A DNA stretch of 64,000 nucleotides. Source: Alcaligenes faecalis (GTDB lineage: Bacteria > Pseudomonadota > Gammaproteobacteria > Burkholderiales > Burkholderiaceae_B). The notes under the pieces were generated by a model that saw only the letters and a list, made by a program, of their open reading frames with translations, did no database searches and was not told where the DNA came from. The translations under genes were made by a program, and so were the position numbers. The DNA lies in contig NZ_CP031012.1 of the NCBI RefSeq assembly GCF_009497775.1, positions 558,001 to 622,000 on the forward strand, in the 5' to 3' direction. Of the stretch, positions 46,177-55,389 are shown piece after piece (the first letter of the stretch is position 1; each line of letters starts with the position of its first letter).

Positions 46177-49100
46177 TTACCAGCGGTAGTTCAGATTTAT
46201 CATGCCGCTCATCCCGTAAGACGAGCCCGAGCCTTGCTCACGAATAAAGCGGGCCGAGACCAGGGTGCTCTTGCTGATTTCGCCATCCACACCCAGCTGG
46301 ATTTCGCCCGCATTGCGCGCGTTGCTGGCTTTGAAGCGGCTATCGCCTACGTAGATGCCTGTGTCGTTGAAGCGGTGTATCCAGGCCAGTTCCACAAAGG
46401 GACGCAAGGGCAGGGTGGTGGTGTCCGGGGCGGCTTCTACTCGCACACCCAGGCGGGATTGGGTGGTGCTCTTGCGCTGAACTGCGTAGCTGGTGCCTTG
46501 AACTTCACCTTCGTCGCCCGACAAGTGACTGTACAACAACTGGGCTTTAGGGGTGATCAGCACGGCGCTATCCGGTGCATATTTCCAGCCATAGCCAGCT
46601 TCTGCCGCTACTTGCCACAGGTTGTTATTGTGTTTCAGCTCGCCCAGATCGCTGGTGAGCTTGCCACGGTAGTGTGTAAATTGCAGGGAGCTGTCGACGA
46701 ACCAGCCCTGGCGGCTTTGGGCATCTTGCAGATAGGTCGCGTATGCGCCCACGTTGTAGCCAGTCCGTTTGTCCTTGGCATGCAGGGTGCTGTGATGGTT
46801 CAGATCAGCCGGGTCAATGAACTGGTTGCGGGATTTGGCGGAGATTTCACCTACGCCCGCCATCAGGCCGGTACGGAAATCGCCTTTTTCAAAGCTCTTG
46901 CCCCAGACGTCACCACCAAATTGGAACATGCTGCTGTTGACCTTGGCATCGACAGAATCGTAGTCCTCGAAGCCCATTTTCTTGTCGGTACGCACTTGTG
47001 CGCGAGCCCAGATTTTGCGCTGACCGGCGGTCAGACCTTGCTGATTCAACTCACGTTCGTGGAAGGTATGGGCAAACAGATTCTGGGAAACACGGTGGGC
47101 GGCCAGGTAGGCCGGGGCTTCCGGGGAGACGTTAACGTGCCCGTCGGTTTCCGGATCGGTGGGGCCTTCGGGATCAGGATTGTTGGTGGAGGAAGTCAGA
47201 TACCACTGGTGGTTGTTGCTTTGGTCCTTGTCGCGGCTGACCAGGCTGTATTCATAGCCATTGGCCGAGACTGTGTGTGTGGCAGGGCGGTAGCCGCTGG
47301 ACTGGGCGCTCAGGGTGAAGGCATCGTTGGCAATGTTTGCGCCGGTACCGCTGACCACCAGCGGAATGCCGTGAACGGTCTGGCCGCCTGGGCCGCGCAC
47401 GTTCAGAATGTGCAGCTCGGTGTTGCCGGTGACTTTGCCGTTGTCGCCAATCACTAGTCGGTCGGAGCCGGAGCCATCGCCTTCCAGGTAGACGCTCATG
47501 GCCATGTGGCCGCCACCTTCGTACTCATTCACGCTCAAGGTTTTAAAGCGTGTGCTCAGGTCTGGCTGGAACAGCAGGTAGCCGTCCTTATTGACGACTT
47601 TGTCCAGTTGGGAGGAGCGGGTCATCAGCCAGGTGCTGTTGTCTTGCAGGTTTAGCGTGCCGACCGAGCTGTCGTCATCTTTATCAATACCGCCAACCCA
47701 GGCGCTGCGTCCGTTCAGCGTCATGTTGTCCAGCTTGGCGCCATTGCGCAGCTTCAGATTGCCAGCCAGTGTGGAGCGGGTGCTGGTCAGGCTGGAAGTG
47801 CCCAGATTGGCTTGTGTGCCGTCCAGGGTCAGGAGCTGGCGACCGTTAATGTTGCTGTCACTGATATCCAGTGCTACGCCTACGTTGCTGGCGCGCAGCG
47901 CGCTGGCTTTGGTCGAGATGATGGAGCTGTTCTTGATGCTCTTGGCAACTTGAATGCCGTCATTGCTGGCGTTGCTCAGGCGAAAGCCGTCGGCATTGTT
48001 GCCCGAGGTTCGGACATTGAGCTGCTCAAAATTGAAGATGGGGTTTTCGCGCAAATACACGCCTACCGCGCCATCACCCAGCGTAGTGATGTTGGTGACG
48101 CCTTTCATGTCCAGACGTGGGGTGCCGACGTCAGTACCGTCAAACATATGCACACCGTGGGCGCTGTTGCCTTCGGTCAGGATGTTGATATTTGTAGTGC
48201 TGGCCGCTACATCCAGGCCAACGTCGTTATTGGTCAAGACATAGATGCCAGCGGCACCGGCGGCCTTGGTGTGAACATTGATGTCCTTGCCATGGAAGAC
48301 CGCCAGATCTTGGCCGGGGGTTCCTGCCCAGGCGGGGTGGCCTTGCACATAAATACCGTGGGCCGCTACGCCGTTCGCCGTAGTGGTGATATTGACGCGC
48401 TCAAAAATGGCCAGGCCCTGCCGCATATCAATCCCGGCGCGGCCCACTTCCATGTCCACATCTTGCAGATGGATGGTGGCGTCATCCACGACCCAGACGC
48501 CAATAGCCGTGTTTCCGTTGGCAGCGCCCATATCCTTGATGGATGTATTCTTGACCGTCATGGTACCGCCTGGCTGATCCAGTTTGAGGATCTGGCTGCC
48601 ATTGGCGCCTTCATAAAAGACTTTGCTGTCTGTAATTGTGGCGGTGCCACCATAGACGCCAAGACCGGAGGTGGCAGCCCGGCTGCTGCTGTCTTTCAGA
48701 TCCGCGCCGCCAATGTGGATTTCGCTGTTCTTGATGTTCAGTGTGCCGTCTCGATTGGCGCTGACTGACTGGCTAAAGGAGCGCAGGACGGAGTTTTCAA
48801 TATTCAGGGTGCTATCGCGGGGGACGGCAGCAATTCCTCCCGCCGTATTCACCTGCACATTGTTCCAGTTTTGTGTGCTGCCCGAGCTCATGTCCATCAG
48901 CGTGGATGCGCCGTTGCGGTGATTCAGGACCGTGTCTTGCAGCGTGAGCGTGGAGTTCGAGCCTTGTGCGATCAGGTATTGTCCGTCGCCGCTGATGGTG
49001 CTGCCTTCAATGGTGGCGTTGCTGTTTCCGCCCAGGCGAATGGTGGGAGCCTTGCGGTTGTCGCTGGAGATCTCGCTGTCTTTGACCTTGAGTGTGGCAT

Positions 49101-49470
49101 TGGAGCCGCTCAGGTGAATGGCCGCGCCCTGGGAGTTCGTGCCGTTGCTGATGGTGCTGGTGACACGGCTATTGTTCAATTCGACCGAGGTATTGCTTTG
49201 TCCTGAACCGATGGCGTAGACACGTTCGCCTTCTGCACTGATTTGGGAGCCATTGGCGGTGAAACTGTGTCCGCTTCCTAAAATGACGGCGCCGCCTGTG
49301 GTCGTGCCCTGGAAAATAACCTGATCATCTGGGCCAATAAGGTTGGGGCCTCCGGCAGCACCCTGTGTCAGATCTATCTGACTATAGGTTTCGGCCTGTG
49401 CCGAAATAGTCCCTGCGGCGAGTGCCACGCCGCTCAGCAAGCTGAGCATGATGGGGTTAAGTGCGAACAT
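46177..49470 (-). CDS. Autotransporter (type Va), pertactin/AIDA-like
   Basis: 1097 residues: signal peptide MFALNPIMLSLLSGVALAAGTISAQA, a passenger of about 750 residues rich in N, S and T with the beta-helix repeats of AIDA/pertactin proteins (SGSNATLKVKDSEIS, GGNSNATIEGSTIS, DSTLNIENSVLRS), an acidic proline hinge (NPDPEGPTDPETDG) and a C-terminal beta-barrel (about 830-1097) ending NLNYRW. No RGD or SGRARE motif is visible. AGGGAG lies 9 bases before the ATG. Binding target unknown; TamAB for its assembly is in the same window. Confidence 0.94.
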   Translation of the reverse strand: MFALNPIMLSLLSGVALAAGTISAQAETYSQIDLTQGAAGGPNLIGPDDQVIFQGTTTGGAVILGSGHSFTANGSQISAEGERVYAIGSGQSNTSVELNNSRVTSTISNGTNSQGAAIHLSGSNATLKVKDSEISSDNRKAPTIRLGGNSNATIEGSTISGDGQYLIAQGSNSTLTLQDTVLNHRNGASTLMDMSSGSTQNWNNVQVNTAGGIAAVPRDSTLNIENSVLRSFSQSVSANRDGTLNIKNSEIHIGGADLKDSSSRAATSGLGVYGGTATITDSKVFYEGANGSQILKLDQPGGTMTVKNTSIKDMGAANGNTAIGVWVVDDATIHLQDVDMEVGRAGIDMRQGLAIFERVNITTTANGVAAHGIYVQGHPAWAGTPGQDLAVFHGKDINVHTKAAGAAGIYVLTNNDVGLDVAASTTNINILTEGNSAHGVHMFDGTDVGTPRLDMKGVTNITTLGDGAVGVYLRENPIFNFEQLNVRTSGNNADGFRLSNASNDGIQVAKSIKNSSIISTKASALRASNVGVALDISDSNINGRQLLTLDGTQANLGTSSLTSTRSTLAGNLKLRNGAKLDNMTLNGRSAWVGGIDKDDDSSVGTLNLQDNSTWLMTRSSQLDKVVNKDGYLLFQPDLSTRFKTLSVNEYEGGGHMAMSVYLEGDGSGSDRLVIGDNGKVTGNTELHILNVRGPGGQTVHGIPLVVSGTGANIANDAFTLSAQSSGYRPATHTVSANGYEYSLVSRDKDQSNNHQWYLTSSTNNPDPEGPTDPETDGHVNVSPEAPAYLAAHRVSQNLFAHTFHERELNQQGLTAGQRKIWARAQVRTDKKMGFEDYDSVDAKVNSSMFQFGGDVWGKSFEKGDFRTGLMAGVGEISAKSRNQFIDPADLNHHSTLHAKDKRTGYNVGAYATYLQDAQSRQGWFVDSSLQFTHYRGKLTSDLGELKHNNNLWQVAAEAGYGWKYAPDSAVLITPKAQLLYSHLSGDEGEVQGTSYAVQRKSTTQSRLGVRVEAAPDTTTLPLRPFVELAWIHRFNDTGIYVGDSRFKASNARNAGEIQLGVDGEISKSTLVSARFIREQGSGSSYGMSGMINLNYRW

Positions 49471-49629
49471 CTTTCATACTCCCTGTTGTTTTTGTCATCA
49501 GGGTGTTGGTTGGCAACTTCAGCCTTAGGCAGCGCGCAACCACACCCTATCTGAAACCAAGCATTTATCGAGCAGAGAAATCGCCATTTTGGTGCCCACC
49601 GTTGCGTGAGCTGAGCCAAGATGTGAAAA

Positions 49630-49658
49630 CGGGCCTAGTGTTGTGCTAGGCCCGCCTG
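49630..49658 (-). terminator. Hairpin with short T-run in the autotransporter upstream region
   Basis: Perfect 9-bp stem CGGGCCTAG / CTAGGCCCG, loop TGTTGTG, followed on the minus strand by GTTTTCA. It lies upstream of the autotransporter start on its own strand, so it could end a minus-strand transcript or attenuate the autotransporter leader. Confidence 0.45.
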
Positions 49659-49917
49659 CGTATGATAGTGAAGCTTGCTGGTCTTTGTATCGAAGGGTGT
49701 CGTTTATTTGTGATGTTTTTGTTTACGAACGTCACATTTTCCGCATCAAGAAAATCTCCTTGACGAATCCGCCTATATACGGCGGCTTACAGCGGAATGG
49801 GTTCATGATGTGGTGGCTTAGGGTTAACGACTAGATACCTGGCATGGGATTTGCGCTAGGAAATTGATGCTTTAAAGCGACAAGATAGGCAACCAAGGGT
49901 TTTCCATAGCATTTATC

Positions 49918-49946
49918 TTGCATTGCACCATTTTTGTGGGTAGACT
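49918..49946 (+). promoter_or_regulatory. Candidate promoter of the C-rich small RNA
   Basis: TTGCAT (49918-49923), 17-base spacer, TAGACT (49941-49946); four of six consensus bases in each box. Start of transcription expected near 49953. Confidence 0.45.
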
Positions 49947-49952
49947 TCAGTT

Positions 49953-50107
49953 ATTGGATGTTGAAAAGAAAGCGGGAAAACAAGCGTAATAACCCTTAGC
50001 TTTCAGGCTCGATACTTTATCTGGTAGCCCAACTTGCCACGATTGTCTCCTCCACCCTCCTCCTTTGGTGGATTTGCCCGAGATCTCTAGATCTCGGGTT
50101 TTTTTTT
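49953..50107 (+). ncRNA. Candidate small RNA with C-rich anti-Shine-Dalgarno loop
   Basis: A possible transcript of about 155 nt between the promoter above and a strong terminator (stem CCCGAGATC/GATCTCGGG, loop TCTA, then nine T). Just before the terminator is a second hairpin TCCACC (50051-50056) / GGTGGA (50067-50072) whose loop is CTCCTCCTTT, complementary to a ribosome binding site. C/U-rich loops of this kind (CCUCCUCC) are known in Hfq-dependent sRNAs of several proteobacteria. No coding frame fits. Boundaries are inferred. Confidence 0.55.
50077..50107 (+). terminator. Strong intrinsic terminator, plus strand
   Basis: Perfect 9-bp stem CCCGAGATC/GATCTCGGG with 4-base loop and a run of nine T. 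There is no plus-strand protein gene within 4 kb upstream, which is what points to a small RNA gene. Confidence 0.88.
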
Positions 50108-50243
50108 GTGCGTTCCTTTTTTGCGCACATATCCTGCTCAGCAAAGCCAGCGTTTAAGCGGTTTATGGCTTTGTTGATGTTTTTGCTGTTCGCCGGAGCT
50201 GCTTTGGCTTCGCACGGCAAAACACGTTCCACAGCCTGAATAG

Positions 50244-50284
50244 AAAAAGCCTTGCCCATCATTGCTGATGGACAAGGCTTTTTT
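50244..50284. terminator. Terminator after pyk
   Basis: AAAAAGCCTTG-CCATCA / TGATGG-CAAGGCTTTTTT with one mismatch and loop TTGC; T-runs on both strands. It is 20 bases past the pyk stop. Confidence 0.87.
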
Positions 50285-50304
50285 GCTGTCAGGGTCGAAC
50301 GAAC

Positions 50305-51726
50305 TTACTTCTGTGGAACGGTGGCTACATGCAGCAAGTTGGTGCGACCGCTGGTGCCAAAAGGAACACCGGCAATCATCACGATGGTGTCGCCAGCCTG
50401 AGCAAACTCATGCTGCGCTGCCATATCGGTAGCGTGGTCGATCATCTCGCCCAGATCGCTGACGTCCTCGCAAGGCACGGCATGCACACCCCAGGCCAAG
50501 GTCAGACGACGTGCGGTTTCCACACGGGGCGTCAGTGCCAGGATAGGGGCGATGGGCCGTTCACGGCTGGCACGCAAGGCGCTAAAGCCAGTGGTGGTGT
50601 AAGCCACATTCGTTGCCGGTTCCAGAATGCTGGCGACGCGACGCAGGGCGCAGCAGATCGCGTCTGCGGTGCTGGCTTCGGCGGTGCTGTGGTTGGCTTC
50701 CAGAATGGTGCGCCAGCTAGGATCGTTTTCGATCTCCTTGATGATGCTGTCCATGATGGACACCGCTTCCAGCGGAAACTGGCCCGAGGCCGATTCGGCA
50801 GACAGCATGACGGCGTCAGCACCTGAGTAGATGGCGGTAGCCACGTCGGAGGCTTCAGCACGTGTAGGCACAGGCGAGGTAATCATGGATTCCAGCATCT
50901 GTGTGGCGACGACCACCGGGCGGCCTGCCGCACGGGCAGTACGCACGATTTGACGCTGCAACACAGGCACGCGCTGGGGTGGGACTTCCACGCCCAGGTC
51001 GCCACGTGCCACCATTACGCCATCACACAGCTGGACGATTTCTTCCAGGTGTTCCAGCGCTTGTGGTTTTTCCAGCTTGGCCATGATCCAGGCCTTGTCA
51101 CCGATCAGCTCGCGGGCTTCACGGATGTCGCCAGGACGCTGTACAAAGGACAGCGCAACCCAATCCACGCCCAATTCCAGTCCAAACTTCAGATCGATCA
51201 GGTCTTTCTCGGTCAAGGGCGAGATAGGCAGTACCACGCCGGGTACGTTCACGCCCTTGCGGTCGGACAGGGGGCCGCCGACCATGACCGTGGTTTCTGC
51301 AAAGTCCGGACCAAAGCTGTCCACACGCAGACGCAGCTTGCCGTCATCGAGCAGCAGGTCTGTCCCGTCTTCCAGAGCAGCGAAGATTTCGGGGTGAGGT
51401 AGGTAGGCTCGCTGGCTGGTCCCCTCGGCGGGGTCCAGATCCAGGCGGAATTTCTGGCCGGTTTCCAATGTCACGCGGCCATCTTGCATTTTGCCAACGC
51501 GCAGCTTGGGCCCTTGCAGGTCCATCAGAATACCGATACTGCGACCGGTTTCCTTTTCAATCTGACGAATGGTGTGATAGCGCGCGGCATGGTCTTCATG
51601 TGTGCCGTGGCTGAAGTTCAGGCGGAATACATCAGCTCCGGCCTCGAACAGTTCACGAATGCGTTCTGGCGTAGAACTGGCAGGACCCAGGGTAGCCAGA
51701 ATGCGGGAATGACGTTGACGTTTCAT
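50305..51726 (-). CDS. pyk: Pyruvate kinase
   Basis: 473 residues, the usual bacterial length. RILATLGPASS (N-terminus), MDLQGPKLRVG, the K/E catalytic segment IMAKLEKPQALEHLEEI (near 215-231) and MVARGDLGVEVP, then the allosteric C domain with TTTGFSALRASRERP. Converts PEP and ADP to pyruvate and ATP. AAGGA precedes the ATG by 9 bases. It is the last gene of the glycerate/glyoxylate series and would use the PEP made from 2-phosphoglycerate. Confidence 0.97.
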   Translation of the reverse strand: MKRQRHSRILATLGPASSTPERIRELFEAGADVFRLNFSHGTHEDHAARYHTIRQIEKETGRSIGILMDLQGPKLRVGKMQDGRVTLETGQKFRLDLDPAEGTSQRAYLPHPEIFAALEDGTDLLLDDGKLRLRVDSFGPDFAETTVMVGGPLSDRKGVNVPGVVLPISPLTEKDLIDLKFGLELGVDWVALSFVQRPGDIREARELIGDKAWIMAKLEKPQALEHLEEIVQLCDGVMVARGDLGVEVPPQRVPVLQRQIVRTARAAGRPVVVATQMLESMITSPVPTRAEASDVATAIYSGADAVMLSAESASGQFPLEAVSIMDSIIKEIENDPSWRTILEANHSTAEASTADAICCALRRVASILEPATNVAYTTTGFSALRASRERPIAPILALTPRVETARRLTLAWGVHAVPCEDVSDLGEMIDHATDMAAQHEFAQAGDTIVMIAGVPFGTSGRTNLLHVATVPQK

Positions 51727-51755
51727 GGGTTGTTGTCCTTAGGGGGATCGATAGC

Positions 51756-52154
51756 TCAAAGAGCAGCGATACCGGCGCGGGCGATCTGAGCGTCTTCAGG
51801 TGCTTTCACGCCGGACACGCCGACTGCACCAATGACTTGACCGTCCACCACAATCGGTTCGCCGCCTTCCAGAGGCGTGATGGGCATGGACAGAGCGGCA
51901 AAGCGACCATTGTTGACCATGTCTTCAAATACCTTGCTGGGCTTGCCACCGCCAAGCACGCAAGTGTGTGCTTTTGCGGGGGCAACCTGGGCGCTCATCA
52001 AGGGAGCGCCGTCCATACGCTGCATCCAGAGCGCGTGACCGCCTGCATCGCAAATGGCGATGCTGACAGCCCAGTTGTTCTTCAGCGCTTCTTGCTCGGC
52101 AGCGGCAGCAATTTTTTTAACATCGGCCAGGGTCAGTACTTTCGTGTCTCTCAT
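51756..52154 (-). CDS. GlcG/HbpS-like (DUF336) protein
   Basis: 132 residues of the heme-degrading/heme-binding HbpS-like family: LTLADVKKIAAAAEQEALKNNWAVSIAICDAGGHALWMQRMDGAPLMSA is the DUF336 core, ending in IGAVGVSGVKAPEDAQIARAGIAAL. GlcG genes sit in glycolate and glyoxylate operons in many bacteria, function unknown; some relatives bind heme or cobalamin. AAGGA precedes the ATG. It is 22 bases after the glycerate kinase and 29 before pyk. Confidence 0.92.
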   Translation of the reverse strand: MRDTKVLTLADVKKIAAAAEQEALKNNWAVSIAICDAGGHALWMQRMDGAPLMSAQVAPAKAHTCVLGGGKPSKVFEDMVNNGRFAALSMPITPLEGGEPIVVDGQVIGAVGVSGVKAPEDAQIARAGIAAL

Positions 52155-52176
52155 GTCCAGTCCTTAAAGAAAAGCG

Positions 52177-53454
52177 TTAATCGCTAGGGGTTAAAACCAG
52201 AATTGCACGGAAATCATTGACGTTGGTCAGGGTGGGGCCCGTAACCAAAGCGTCATCCAAGGCTTCAAAGAAGCCATGACCATCATTATTGTCCAGACTG
52301 GCCCTTGGGCGTATACCTAGTTGCCAGGCACGCTCCAAAGTGTCCGGACTGCAGAAGGCTCCGGCAATTTCTTCCTGGCCATCCACACCGTCGGTATCGC
52401 CTGCCAAACCGTAGATACCGGGTGCCCCGTTCAAGGCAATGGCGGTGGACAACAGAAACTCCACATTGCGACCACCACGGCCCTGGCCGCGCAAGGTCAC
52501 GGTGGTTTCTCCGCCCGACAGCAGTACGCAGGGAGTCTGGGCAGGCTGGCCATGCTGGGAAACACTCAAGGCGATACCGGCCATGACTTTGCCTACATCG
52601 CGGGCTTCGCCTTCAATGCTGTCGCCCAGCAAGACGGGACGCACGCCACGGGCTTCAGCGACACGAGCTGCAGCCAGCAGGGCCAGTTGGGGTGTGGCGA
52701 CCAGATGGGTGGTGACATGAGCCAGGCGTGGATCATCGGGCTTGATGGTTTCGCCATCGCCGCTCTCCAGCAGGGCACGGGCTGCGGCAGGAATCTCGAT
52801 GCCGTAGCGGGTGATGATTTCCAGTGCTTGCTCACACGTGGTGGGATCTGCCACCGTGGGGCCAGAAGCGATGTCCATGGGCTTGTCGCCGGGAACATCG
52901 GAAATCAGCAGGTTCAGGACACGGGCAGGGGCGCACGCCGCTGCCAGACGGCCGCCTTTGATGGCAGACAGGTGGCGGCGCACGGTGTTCATCTCGCCAA
53001 TCGAAGCGCCTGATTTCAGCAGCGCTTTATTGATGGCTTGTTTGTCGGCCAGGGTGACGCCTTCTGCGGCCAGGGGCAGCAGAGACGAGCCGCCACCGGA
53101 AATCAGGCAGATCACCAGATCGTCTTCGTTCAGATCGCTGACCGTGCGCAAAATCTCGCGGGCCGCGTCTTCACCGGCCTGGTCAGGCACAGGGTGAGAA
53201 GCTTCCAGAATCTTGATGTGGTCACAAGGCACGCTGTAGCCATAACGGGTGACGACCACGCCGCTGATGGGGCCTTTGTCCCAGTGACGCTCTAGTGCCT
53301 GGGCCATCGCTGCCGATGCCTTGCCTGCGCCAATCACAATGGTGCGGCCTTTGGGCGCATCGGGAAGATAAGGCGGGATGCAATGTTCAGGCTGAGCCGC
53401 GTTGACGGCAGCTTGAAACATTTTGCTGAGTAAGTCTTGTGGCTCGATCTTCAT
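52177..53454 (-). CDS. ttuD: Glycerate 2-kinase, MOFRL/TtuD family
   Basis: 425 residues. GAGKASAAMAQALE (43-56), the active-site ISGGGSSLLPLAAEGVTLADKQAINKALLKSGASIGEMNTVRRHLS and LLISDVPGDKPMDIASGPTVAD in the first domain; the C-terminal MOFRL domain with LSGGETTVTLRGQGRGGRNVEFLL. It phosphorylates D-glycerate to 2-phosphoglycerate, and some relatives reduce or act on hydroxypyruvate. Separated from glxR by a terminator. Confidence 0.93.
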   Translation of the reverse strand: MKIEPQDLLSKMFQAAVNAAQPEHCIPPYLPDAPKGRTIVIGAGKASAAMAQALERHWDKGPISGVVVTRYGYSVPCDHIKILEASHPVPDQAGEDAAREILRTVSDLNEDDLVICLISGGGSSLLPLAAEGVTLADKQAINKALLKSGASIGEMNTVRRHLSAIKGGRLAAACAPARVLNLLISDVPGDKPMDIASGPTVADPTTCEQALEIITRYGIEIPAAARALLESGDGETIKPDDPRLAHVTTHLVATPQLALLAAARVAEARGVRPVLLGDSIEGEARDVGKVMAGIALSVSQHGQPAQTPCVLLSGGETTVTLRGQGRGGRNVEFLLSTAIALNGAPGIYGLAGDTDGVDGQEEIAGAFCSPDTLERAWQLGIRPRASLDNNDGHGFFEALDDALVTGPTLTNVNDFRAILVLTPSD

Positions 53455-53548
53455 GGGTCAATCCTAATGCAGGGCGATGGCAGCAAACCATCTTACTGCG
53501 CGACAGGGATGTGACTGCGTGAGAGCAGGACATCTTTGCTGCTAACTG

Positions 53549-53575
53549 GAAAAAAAAGCGGGCCGCAGCCCGCTT
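53549..53575 (-). terminator. Terminator after glxR
   Basis: 8-bp stem AAGCGGGC/GCCCGCTT with loop CGCA, followed on the minus strand by TTTTTTTCC. It separates the gcl-hyi-glxR unit from ttuD-glcG-pyk. Confidence 0.85.
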
Positions 53576-53648
53576 GCTGGATGTCCTGGCCGTGCTGGCT
53601 CGATGTCTGGAAAAAACCAGCCCGGACGGGAGCATCCTTGAACCGATC

Positions 53649-54533
53649 TTATTGACCAATCTCGTAGTTGGCCATGATTTCCAGAGCGCGGACCATGGCG
53701 GAGTGGTCTTGTGCAGCGCCACCGTGGGCGGCGCAGGTGTTGAACAGTTCCTGGGCCGTTGCGGTGTTGGGCAAAGCCACGCCCAACTGACGCGCGGTGG
53801 TCAGGGCCAGGTTCAAGTCTTTCTGGTGCAGTTCAATGCGGAAGCCAGGATCAAAAGTGCGTTTGACCATGCGCTCGCCGTGTACTTCCAGAATGCGCGA
53901 GTTGGCAAAACCGCCCATCAGCGCTTCACGAACCTTGCCTGCATCAGCACCGGCCTTGGAGGCCAGCAACAGGGCTTCGCCTACGGCTTCAATGGTCAGA
54001 GCCACAATGATCTGGTTGGCCACCTTGGTGATCTGACCGTCGCCGTAGCTGCCGACCAGGGTGATGTTCTTGCCCATCAGTTCAAACAGAGGCTTGACCT
54101 TGTCGAAGGCTTCTTGCTTGCCGCCGACCATGATGGTCAGCGAGCCAGCTTTGGCACCGACTTCGCCACCGGACACAGGAGCGTCCAGGTATTCGCAACC
54201 CAGCTTGACGATGCGCTCGGCAAAGCCTTTGGTGGCCACGGGAGAGATGGAGCTCATGTCCACCACGATCTTGCCAGCGGTCAGGCCAGCGGCAATGCCG
54301 TCTTCGCCAAACAGCGCATCTTCCACGTGAGGGGTGTCGGGCACCATCGTGATGATGATGTCAGCCTGACGGGTCACTTCGGTGCCGTTGGCGCAAACCG
54401 TTGCACCAGCTTCTTTCACGCTTTTGGGGAAGTCGCCACGGGTGTAGGCAAACAGCTCATGACCACCCTTGATCAGGTTGACGGCCATGGGTGCGCCCAT
54501 GATGCCCAAACCAATAAAACCGATTTTAGCCAT
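53649..54533 (-). CDS. glxR: 2-hydroxy-3-oxopropionate (tartronate semialdehyde) reductase
   Basis: 294 residues of the beta-hydroxyacid dehydrogenase family. GFIGLGIMGAPMAVNL (5-20) binds NAD(P), DAPVSGGEVGAKAGSLTIMVGG (116-137) is the substrate loop, and the catalytic lysine is in GQITKVANQIIV (K about 171). It reduces tartronate semialdehyde, the Gcl product, to D-glycerate. AGGAG precedes the ATG by 9 bases; hyi follows upstream by 39 bases. Confidence 0.95.
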   Translation of the reverse strand: MAKIGFIGLGIMGAPMAVNLIKGGHELFAYTRGDFPKSVKEAGATVCANGTEVTRQADIIITMVPDTPHVEDALFGEDGIAAGLTAGKIVVDMSSISPVATKGFAERIVKLGCEYLDAPVSGGEVGAKAGSLTIMVGGKQEAFDKVKPLFELMGKNITLVGSYGDGQITKVANQIIVALTIEAVGEALLLASKAGADAGKVREALMGGFANSRILEVHGERMVKRTFDPGFRIELHQKDLNLALTTARQLGVALPNTATAQELFNTCAAHGGAAQDHSAMVRALEIMANYEIGQ

Positions 54534-54572
54534 TGTGTAATCTCCTAATAATTATCTGCAGGTATCCGACGA

Positions 54573-55361
54573 TCAGGCGGCGACTTCAGTCAGTTCAGTC
54601 ATCCAGCCCAGGCCATCCTTGGTCACGCCAGCGGGCTTGTACTCGCCGCCGATCCAGCCCCGGTAGCCAATGCTGTCGATGTACTTGAACAGCCAGGCGT
54701 AGTTGATCTCGCCTGTGCCTGGTTCGTTGCGGCCTGGGTTATCCGCGATCTGGATGTGCGCAATCTTGTCCAGGTGCTTTTTCATGGTGGCGGCCAGCTC
54801 GCCTTCCATGCGCTGGGCGTGGTAGACGTCGTACTGGATGAACAGATTGTCCGAACCCACGTCCTGCAACAGAGCCGCGGCCTGCTCGGTGCGGTTCAGG
54901 TAGAAACCTGGAATGTCGAAGGTGTTGATGGGTTCAACCAGCAGGCGCAGGCCGGCGTCTTTCAGCTTGGCGGCAGCAAACTGCAGATTGCTGACCAAGG
55001 TCTTGTGAGCCAGTTCACGGTCTGCGCCTTGGGCCAGTTTGCCCGCTAGGCAGTTGACTTGCTTGCAGCCCAGCGCGGTGGCGTATTCGATGGCACGGCC
55101 TACGCCGTCCTGGAATTCACCCACGCGCTCGGGCAGGATTGCAATGCCGCGCTCGCCACCGTCCCAGTCGCCCGCAGGCAGGTTGTGCAACACTTGGGTC
55201 AGACCGTGTTGTTGCAGTTTGTCAGCCAGCTGCTGTTTGTCGTAGGCGTAGGGGAACAGGTACTCCACTCCCTTGAAACCGGCTTCGGCCGCTGCCTGGA
55301 AACGATCCAGGAAGTCGTGCTCGTTAAACAGCATGGTCAGGTTGGCGGCAAATTTTGGCAT
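54573..55361 (-). CDS. hyi: Hydroxypyruvate isomerase
   Basis: 262-residue TIM barrel of the Hyi family: FAANLTMLFNEHDFLDRFQAAAEAGFKGVEYLFPY at the N-terminus, LVEPINTFDIPGFYLN (with metal-binding Glu), FIQYDVYHAQRMEGELA and GEYKPAG at the C-terminus. Interconverts hydroxypyruvate and tartronate semialdehyde. GGAG precedes the ATG. In the gcl-hyi-glxR unit, 28 bases after gcl. Confidence 0.95.
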   Translation of the reverse strand: MPKFAANLTMLFNEHDFLDRFQAAAEAGFKGVEYLFPYAYDKQQLADKLQQHGLTQVLHNLPAGDWDGGERGIAILPERVGEFQDGVGRAIEYATALGCKQVNCLAGKLAQGADRELAHKTLVSNLQFAAAKLKDAGLRLLVEPINTFDIPGFYLNRTEQAAALLQDVGSDNLFIQYDVYHAQRMEGELAATMKKHLDKIAHIQIADNPGRNEPGTGEINYAWLFKYIDSIGYRGWIGGEYKPAGVTKDGLGWMTELTEVAA

Positions 55362-55389
55362 AGTGCTACTCCGTTTTTTAAATCAGCAA

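Larger units (their letters stand above)
49471..49952. other. Region upstream of the autotransporter
   Basis: First part of an 834-base gap. It contains the autotransporter promoter region, a hairpin GGGCCTAG/CTAGGCCC (49630-49654), a smaller CCGCC/GGCGG hairpin near 49771-49787, and at 49918-49946 a candidate promoter for the RNA below. No convincing coding frame is present. Confidence 0.55.

Noticed and set aside
49953..50107. tmRNA or 6S RNA
   Set aside because: No tag-peptide frame, no terminal CCA cloverleaf and no 6S-like central bubble; the length and C-rich loop fit a trans-acting small RNA better.
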